The notes beneath the pieces were generated by a model. That model was given only the letters and a program-made list of their open reading frames with translations, was not told where the DNA came from and did not search any database. A stretch of DNA of 64,000 nucleotides from the NCBI GenBank assembly GCA_027924585.1, contig BSBM01001446.1, positions 1,488,001 through 1,552,000 of the forward strand, given 5' to 3'. Both the position numbers and the translations under genes were made by a program. Positions 57,500-64,000 of the stretch are shown one piece after another; the first letter of the stretch is position 1, and every line of letters begins with the position of its first letter. The DNA is from Larix kaempferi (taxonomy: Eukaryota > Streptophyta > Pinopsida > Pinales > Pinaceae).

Positions 57500-58423
57500 C
57501 CCATCTAACGAGAGATGGCACAGATAGATATGCAGAAGATCATTCAATGCAGAAATGAAAATGAAAGATCTCAAATTGACGCTTTACTTCCTAGGTCTGG
57601 AAGTATGGCAAGGCTCAGAAGGAATATTTCTCAACCAGGGAAAGTATGATGAGAAATATGACTTGAGGTGTTGGAATGGCCACTCTTATGGATTCCAACT
57701 TGAAGCTATTAGGGGATAACTCATCAGAGTTAGTGGATATAACTCTGTACAGTCAAATTATTGGGTCATTGATGTATCTAACATATACTAGATTAGATAT
57801 ATGCTTTGTTGTGAATACCTTGAGTCAGTATCTAGTGGAAACTAGATGTTTTCACCTGATAGTTGCAAAGCATGTGATGAGGCACCTAAAGGATACGATA
57901 GAATTTGATCTGTGCTATCTTGGAGATCATGACTTCAGATGGCTACTCAGATGCTGATTGGGCAGAAAGTGTATCAGACAAGAAGAACACATCAAGAGGA
58001 TGTTATTGTCTAGGATTAGCCATGATCTCGTGGTTTAGCTGGAAGCAGTCTAGTGTGGCTCTCAGCACAAGCAGAATATATGGCTGTTTGCTCTGCTAGT
58101 TGTGAAGAAGTTTGGCTTCAGGATTGTTTGACTTAGAGATAGAACCAACTGTGATCCTATGTGACAAATAGAGTTGTATCAAGATGACATAGAATCCAGT
58201 GTTCCATGATAAGTCAAAAATCATAGGGATCTAACAAGATATGACACAGAAAGGAACTATAAAGTTTGAATTCATAACAGGTTACCGATGTACTAACCAA
58301 ACCTCTACCTCGAGTGAAGAAGTTACCAACATACTAACCAAGCCTCTGTCTCGAGTGAAATTTGAATACTTTCGAGACAAGCTTGGTGTAGCTCAAAAGG
58401 ACCCTCCTCGAAAGGGGGAGTAG
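57500..58423 (+). pseudogene. Copia RT end and RNase H remnant
   Basis: Reading through several frames: LTLYFLGLEVWQGSEGIFLN and GKYD (RT thumb), MDSNLKLLGDNSSELVDITL, YSQIIGSLMYLTYTRLDICF, then RNase H YSDADWAES, KKNTSRGCYC, ISWFSWKQSSVALST and ILTKPLSRVKFEYFRDKLGV. The catalytic YVDD part is absent. Frame changes near 57660, 57950 and 58075 make it non-coding. It matches the same region of copia 6249-29900 in order and motifs. Confidence 0.85.
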
Positions 58424-58649
58424 TATAGTCACTGATGATGAGATTGTCTCATCGAACAACAAGGTCGATGATGAGGTAACCTGTTCTCTACACCTAGATA
58501 CTTAGAAATATTTAGATTTAGGACTCGTATACATAGAATACTTAGTTTTACTTATACATGCTTTTGATGTTATATGTATTAGTAAGAATACATGCTTTTG
58601 ATGATAGATGTATTGATGAGAATACATGTGGGGATTGTATCATCCTTGA

Positions 58650-59298
58650 ACGCATGTTCTAAAGTGAGCCGTAGACGTATGGTCTCCGAAAATGAAGTCC
58701 TTAGTGGACAGTTGAGGGGATTGGATCATCCCTGGACTTTCAGTCCTAAAGAGAGCCGTGGACGTGAGGTCTCCGAGAATGAATTCCTTAGTGGACAGTT
58801 GAGGGGATTGGATCATCCCTAGACTTTCAGTCCTAAAGAGAGCCGTAGACGTGAGGTCTCCGAGAATGAAGTCCTTAGTGGACAGTTGAGGGGATTGGAT
58901 CATCCCTGGACTTTCAGTCCTAAAGAGAGCCGTAGATGTGAGGTCTCCGAGAATGAAATCCTTAGCGGACAGTTGAGGGGATTGGATCATCCCTGGACTT
59001 TCAGTCCTAAAGAGAGCCATAGACGTGAGGTCTCCGAGAATGAAGTCCTTAGCGGACAGTTGAGGGGATTGGATCATCCCTGGACTTTCAGTCCTAAAGA
59101 GAGCCGTAGATGTGAGGTCTCCGAGAATGAAGTCCTTAGTGGACAGTTGAGGGGATTGGATCATCCCTGGACTTTCAGTCCTAAAGAGAGTTGTAGACGT
59201 GAGGTCTCCGAGAATGAAGTCCTTAGTGGACAGTTGAGGGGATTGGATCATCCCTGGACTTTCAGTCCTAAAGAGAGCCGTAGACGTGAGGTCTCCGA
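58650..59298. repeat. Minisatellite, 87-bp unit, about seven copies
   Basis: Units contain CCGTAGACGTGAGGTCTCCG, GGACAGTTGAGGGGATTGG and ATCATCCCTGGACTTTCAG. Successive CCTAAAGAGAGCC starts at 58745 and 58832 give a period of 87 bp, a multiple of three, so ORFs stay open on both strands. Confidence 0.9.
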
Positions 59299-60027
59299 GA
59301 AGTGGGGATTGTATCATCCCTGGACTTAGGTCCCTCAATTGATCCGTAGACGTATGGTCTCCGAGAAGTGGGGATTGTATCATCCCCGGACTTAGGTCCC
59401 TGAATTGATCCGTAGACGTGAGGTCTCCGAGAAGTGGGGATTGTATCATCCCCAGACTTCGGTCCCTGAATTGATCCGTAGACGTGAGGTCTCCGAGAAG
59501 TGGGGATTGTATCATCCCCGGACTGCGGTCCCTGAATTGATCCGTAGACGTGAGGTCTCCGAGAAGTGGGGATTGTATCATCCCCGGACTTAGGTCCTTG
59601 AATTGATCCGTAGACGTGAGGTCTCCGAGAAGTGGGGATTGTATCATCCCCGGACTGCGGTCCCTGAATTGATCCGTAGACGTGAGGTCTCCGAGAAGTG
59701 GGGATTGTATCATCCCCGGACTTAGGTCCCTGAATTGATCCGTAGATGTGAGGTCTCCGAGAAGTGGGGATTGTATCATCCCCGAACTGCGGTCCCTGAA
59801 TTGATCCGTAGACGTATGGTCTCCGAGAAGTGGGGATTGTATCATCCCCGGACTTAGGTCCCTGAATTGATCCGTAGACGTGAGGTCTCCGAGAAGTGGG
59901 GATTGTATCATCCCCGGACTGCGGTCCCTGAATTGATCCGTAGACGTATGGTCTCCGAGAAGTGGGGATTGTATCATCCCCGGACTTCGGTCCCTGAATT
60001 GATCCGTAGACGTATGGTCTCCGAGAA
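59284..60027. repeat. Minisatellite, 66-bp unit, about eleven copies
   Basis: Units share CCGTAGACGTGAGGTCTCCG and GGGGATTGTATCATCCC with the 87-bp array but lack about 21 bp. Period 66 bp (for example 59411 to 59477), also a multiple of three. The long - strand ORF over both arrays is a consequence. Confidence 0.9.
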
Positions 60028-60038
60028 AGTGATTTTTT

Positions 60039-60250
60039 GATGTGGTTACTTGTATCGGTAGGATACTTGTATTGATGATGTGGTTACTTGTATCGGTAGG
60101 ATACTTGTATTGATGATGTGGTTACTTGTATCGGTAGGATACTTATATTGATGATGTGGTTACTTGTATTGATGATATGGTTACTTGTATCAGTGTGGAT
60201 ACTTGTATTGATGATATGTACACTTGTATTGGCATGAATACGTGTACTAA
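60039..60250. repeat. Tandem repeat, 38-bp unit, degenerating
   Basis: GATGTGGTTACTTGTATCGG and a GGATACTTGTATTGAT part recur at 60039, 60077 and 60115, then with shorter, variable spacing. Confidence 0.8.
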
Positions 60251-60292
60251 TGATGTGGATACTTGTATTGTTGTGGATACCTGTATCGATGA

Positions 60293-60560
60293 CGATGCTG
60301 ATGATCGTGTGATGATGATGCTGATGATCGTGAGATGACGATGCTGATGATCGTGTGATGACGATGCTGATGATCGTGTGATGACGATGCTGATGATCGT
60401 GTGATGACGATGCTGATGATCGTGAGATGACGATGCTGATGATCGTGTGATGACGATGCTGATGATCGTGAGATGACGATGCTGATGATCGTGTGATGAC
60501 GATGCTGATGATCGTGTGATGACGATGCTGATGATCGTGAGATGACGATACTGATGATCG
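60293..60560. repeat. Tandem repeat, 23-bp unit, about eleven copies
   Basis: Unit GATGCTGATGATCGTGTGAT followed by GAC, with GTGAGAT variants; copies are adjacent without spacers. Confidence 0.9.
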
Positions 60561-60776
60561 TGAGGATCCAGATGTTGATGTTGTTGTAGCTGTTCGAGTG
60601 CTACAGAAGATAAAGACTCAGTACTGAAGATGTTGATGTTCCAGTATTGAAGATGTTCCAGTAACTACTTGAGTTACTGATGATGTTGAGAAAGCTTCCA
60701 ATGATTTATAGATGTATCATGTATGATGTTGATGACTCCTTGCTCGTGCAGATACTGTTATAATATCCTTCTCGTT

Positions 60777-60785
60777 AAGGGGGAG
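60777..60785 (+). other. Polypurine tract of copia 53870-61341
   Basis: AAGGGGGAG directly precedes the 3' LTR. Confidence 0.9.
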
Positions 60786-61341
60786 TGTTGAAATATTGTA
60801 ACTTCAAAGAATATTATATTTGTATATTATTTATTTATTCTAGAGATGTTCCATACCTCCGATGTGATTATACTATAAATCCGGAGATGTTTATTCCTCC
60901 GAGTTGGGTGTGGTAACTAGGGTTATTAGACCCACCATGTGGGGGTCGGCCCAGTCAGTTATAATGGGGTATTTAACCTAATGGTTAAATACGAGCCTAC
61001 ATGTACTTGTGTAAAATACATATCAGAGTAGTGTATAAATAGAGGAGGTGTGTTCCTCATTTGATACATTCACTCACTTGAGGATAGCGCACTTGTGGAG
61101 GAGAGGTCTGCAATTGTGGAGGAGGAGATCATGTCTCAGGGTTTTATCTTTGTATATTGCTGGTCATCTATATTGAGGAAGCTTTGCTGGGTTTTCTACC
61201 CCATGAGGGTTTCCCAGGATAAATCTCTGTCTCTTGTGTTTATGTTGTGCTTGTTGTTTCTTCAGTGATCCTGTATATGCTATTATTGTGAAATGGAATG
61301 TAATGCTGCTATTTGCTGTCTTAGCATATTGAATTTTAACA
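60786..61341 (+). repeat. Copia 3' LTR (right)
   Basis: 556 bp, the same length as the left LTR; TATA box at 61034-61041. Confidence 0.93.
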
Positions 61342-61346
61342 GGTCT
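61342..61346. repeat. Target-site duplication, right, of copia 53870-61341
   Basis: GGTCT, identical to 53865-53869. Confidence 0.9.
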
Positions 61347-61645
61347 AATATACAAGAAGTATACAAACATACGGAGTGGCAGCTAATTATTGTCAACTAC
61401 TGGACAACAGTCTGCACAAAGGAGAAACTGTATATATTGATGGAAGGCCAAAAGCTTCAGAGAATATCACAGGTTTTATAAATAGCAAATGACCAAGGTC
61501 AACACATAAGATACCCAATTGCTTATTTGAGGGGTGTGAAGGAAATCGTGTATTCGTATGTGCAAAAAAATCAATATCTGCAAGTGAAGAGTTGTTGATC
61601 GATTACGATTTGAATCGAATAGATGCGGGGGTTGCTACTATGGGG
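61347..61645 (+). pseudogene. SET-domain-like protein, C-terminal part
   Basis: With the copia element and one GGTCT removed the frame from 53428 continues: a TAA at the junction, then YGVAANYCQLLDN, ETVYIDGRPKASENITGFIN, a TGA near 61488, NCLFEGCEGNRVFVCAKKSI and SASEELLIDYDLNRI. These follow the SET order: an N..GFIN-like NHS block, then V.V.A...I.A.EELL.DY. The catalytic-pocket Tyr of the terminal DY is kept; the usual G before EELL is Ser. A GGTAAG donor follows at 61646. The two stops make this copy inactive unless the reference is wrong. Confidence 0.68.
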
Positions 61646-61885
61646 GTAAGTTTCCGATACAACATTTAACTCAACCTTTGATTGATGACTTATTATTTTT
61701 CTCTTGCATCAAGTTTATTTATGCCATGCTTTTTATAATATACACATGGTTAATTATATGTCTTGCTTTTTATAATATACACATGGTTAATTATATGTCA
61801 TGCTTTTCATTAATCACGTTTAACAGAGATTGTTATATATGTAATTTTCATTTTTAATATGTCTTAATTCTTATATTGTGGCAAG

Positions 61886-62279
61886 GTGATCATGGCCATA
61901 TGCCACAAGCTAGCTGTGGAAAGTTACCAATGGTGATGGATGAGGTAAATGTTAGTTTAATAGTACCTAATAGCATAAATGTAATAGTAACCACAACTCA
62001 TGATTATATTACATTTGTTAACATTTGACATTTTTTTTACATTGAGCTCAAAATTTCAATATGATATCATTCTTATTGTATTGTGGCAGGGGGTCGGTAC
62101 TATGAGCACACCTAGAGCTTTAGGACAGGTAAAGTTGACTCTCATAGTAACAATAATTTTTTTTTATACTAAAAAAGTTTTTTATACATGGTTCAATTTT
62201 TAGTTATTTATATTAATATGTCTTGCTTATTGTATTGTGGTAGGTTGACCGTGGGAAGGAACCAATGTCGTCACATCAG
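61886..62279 (+). other. Three candidate mini-exons with repeated acceptor context
   Basis: Segments 61886-61944 (GDHGHMPQASCGKL), 62090-62128 (GVGTMSTPRALGQ) and 62244-62279 (VDRGKEPMSSHQ) each follow TATTGTGGCAAG, GTATTGTGGCAG or GTATTGTGGTAG and precede GTAAAT or GTAAAG donors. The last two are 39 and 36 nt, whole codons; the first is 59 nt and does not fit the same phase. They could link the SET-like and Transposase_24-like parts. Intervening sequence is AT-rich, with a 44-bp direct repeat (TTTTATAATATACACATGG, 61731-61790). Confidence 0.4.
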
Positions 62280-62380
62280 GTAAATGATAGCATAATAGTA
62301 CCTAAACATGATTATAGTACTTTTTTGTGTTATTATATGCATTATATATTTTTTACATGATTTTTTTATTGACGTTCACG

Positions 62381-64000
62381 GAGAACACCACATCAAGGTG
62401 ATGAAGTAGGGATACGTTATTCAACTGACCCAATGCTTACTGTGAAAATGGCTTTGAATAAGTGCAATGATGAACTTTTTGAACTGATTTTAATCGATCC
62501 AATGACTGAAGAAATACAAGCAAAAATTGATGAATTGGAGAGAAAGATAAAAAAATACGCGATAAGTGGCATCTTTGAAAGTTTTTACCAACTACATATA
62601 TTCATTTATGATATTTTAGTTCTCCTTTTTTGATATGTTCTAATCAATTGAATTTGGATTCCTTAGAGTTATTTGGAACCAAAAAAAGTGTGTGAAGAAC
62701 ATACTACAGAGGGCGGTATAGTTAGTAGCCATGCTTCAACACTTCGTAGGTCTACCATACCAATGAGGCTGTTTTCCACTCCTACAGAAGAGCACACTTT
62801 AGACGCCACACCCTCAACAGATGTTGGAGGTGAAGATGGCCCTTCTAACACCGCTACTCCACATGATGATAAAGAGGACCATAGCACCGATTGTGATAGT
62901 TTCTATCCTGGCTCAATGCATGTGGTTAGCAAGGGATCATTTACCATTAGCTTCTTGGTGGATAGTGAGTGTATTCCAATCAAGATACCGAAGATTGTAG
63001 GTATTATTTAATTTATTATGTGTTTTTTATTCATGTAAGTCTAAGCCACATTACTCAACCTAGTTTTAATTAATGATCATATGTTTTTTGTAGGAAATAA
63101 TGTCTTTTATAAGAACCTGCATGAAAAGGCCTTAGAGATTTTCGGGCCCACCATTCGTACACGGTGGAATGCCCAAAATGAAAAATTGAAAGATGATTTC
63201 CTGAACCACATGGTTAGCTTGTTTGGTGAAACCTTCAACAAAAAAGGTGTCACCGCAGCAGCTAGCTTAAATTTGAAATATGTCAAGGCAGATTATAGGA
63301 ACAATCTGCAAACTAACCACAAGTATGAGCGCCCTCCGATGGTTCCAGAAAAGGAATGGAAGGCTCTCATGGAGGATGCAAAGGAGTAGACAGCGAGAAA
63401 ACAAGGAAAGACTAAGCCAATCGGTTCAAGAGGGTATGGCACATATCATATTTTTTTAAAACTTCCAAATATATTTAAGTTGCAATATCTAACATATTTG
63501 CAACCTTTCATAGGCTCCCCAACACATCTAAAGCAGCAAAGGAAAGAATGAAAAAACTTGGGTAGCACAAACTAGGCCAGGGTGGATATCAAAAGCTAAG
63601 GGCATGAATTGTAAGAATCATTTGATCATTATCTGTAGCCAACAATTAATTGATTTTTCTAACAATCACTTTACATGGTGTTATGCATTGTAGGGAAATG
63701 ATTTTTTTTATGAAGCCACTGAGGAAGACTCAAAGCTCAGCTTCAAGTACGGTTATCAACATGTCCTAGAATGTCAAAAAAGTATGGAGCAAACCCCAGT
63801 TTCCACATCGATTGACTCTGAGGTAAATAAAATCAATAAGGAAATCATTAAAATGAACTTGCGTAATCTATCCATGAATGATTACATCGAAAAATCAGTG
63901 TCTTTTTTTGTTTTCAGTGTGAGACCAACAAAAGCAGCGAGGATAGCGGTACTGAACTAGTACCACAAGATGGTGGTGAGCTTCCTAGCCATTTTGGTAT
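62381..64000 (+). CDS. Transposase_24-like (Ptta/En/Spm) multi-exon gene, partial
   Basis: Candidate exons: about 62381-62610 (DPMLTVKMALNKC, then a charged helix), 62667-63000 (EPKKVCEEHTTEGG..., Ser/Thr-rich, ending KIPKIV), 63094-63430, 63514-63600, 63694-63822 and 63918 onwards, most flanked by AG and GT. The third reads FYKNLHEKALEIFGPTIRTR, FLNHMVSLFGETFN, YVKADYRNNL, YERPPMVPEKEWKAL; the fourth reads LPNTSKAAKERMKKLG and HKLGQGGY. This is the layout of the plant Ptta/En/Spm transposase family (Transposase_24), companions of tnp2 in CACTA elements that bind DNA near the ends. A TAG near 63388 and others at 63563 and 63595 interrupt it. The gene runs past the right edge. Confidence 0.65.

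Larger units (their letters stand above)
53870..61341 (+). mobile_element. Young, non-autonomous Ty1/copia element
   Basis: Two 556-bp LTRs with about five differences by eye, a perfect 5-bp target duplication, a tRNA-Met primer site and an AAGGGGGAG polypurine tract define a recent copia insertion. The interior of 6.36 kb keeps only remnants of RT and RNase H (57500-58423); gag, protease and integrase are absent. Its leader shares sequence with that of the copia element at 6249-29900 (compare 55660-55740 with the reverse of 28800-28890), so an element of that group may have supplied proteins in trans. It also carries minisatellites (58650-60560). It splits a SET-like coding sequence. Confidence 0.92.

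Noticed and set aside
58640-59977. 445-codon repetitive ORF on the - strand
   Set aside because: It lies wholly in the 87- and 66-bp minisatellites, whose periods are multiples of three. Other frames on + are open for the same reason, and no start context or flanking exon supports it.
60039-60560. CRISPR-like array
   Set aside because: Repeats are adjacent without unique spacers; they are minisatellites in a eukaryotic retroelement.

Overview
The window is nuclear DNA of a land plant with a large, transposon-rich genome. Signs of this are introns with plant-like GT..AG borders, En/Spm (CACTA) transposase domains, Ty1/copia elements primed by initiator tRNA-Met, and two Ty3/gypsy elements with long LTRs and extra ORFs. 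I see no rRNA, tRNA, CRISPR array, bacterial operon or intact cellular housekeeping gene. The lineage cannot be fixed from sequence alone. A fern, lycophyte or gymnosperm would fit, but that is a guess.

Layout. (1) Positions 1-3547 hold a broken ORF of unknown function, a cluster of short TATAGCAACGAAA-like repeats typical of CACTA subterminal regions, a TATA box and a LINE reverse transcriptase relic. (2) A CACTA tnp2-type transposase gene runs on + from 3548 to 31708 and is split by a 23.7 kb insertion. The insertion is a Ty1/copia element (6249-29900, - strand). Its reverse transcriptase frame is in turn cut by a 15.6 kb Ty3/gypsy element of Tat type (10559-26120, - strand). Both levels are supported by paired LTRs and 5-bp target-site duplications. 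The copia element also holds a solo LTR (7505-8983). (3) Positions 31990-34800 hold CAT-rich simple repeats and a relic of a Tat-like gag/protease. (4) A second Ty3/gypsy element (34806-49908, +) has 1.76-kb LTRs, the left one carrying another solo LTR of the same family as 7505-8983. It encodes gag, protease, RT/RNase H and integrase, then a 920-codon third ORF of unknown function. (5) A SET-domain-like coding sequence (53428-53869 and 61342-61645, +) is cut by a young, largely gene-less copia element (53870-61341) with minisatellite arrays. (6) After it come small candidate exons and a multi-exon gene with a Transposase_24-like (Ptta/En/Spm) domain that runs off the right edge.

How the parts relate. 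The tnp2 gene, the SET-like sequence and the Transposase_24-like gene share one strand and lie in order once the retroelements are removed. They may belong to one large CACTA element carrying a SET-domain cargo; this is inference, because its right terminus is outside the window. The retroelements are mostly dead. In the second gypsy element nearly every in-frame stop is TAG, usually where relatives have Gln or Trp, which fits decay by cytosine deamination. Most ancient-looking are the LINE and Tat relics; the youngest insertion is copia 53870-61341, with about 5 differences between 556-bp LTRs counted by eye.
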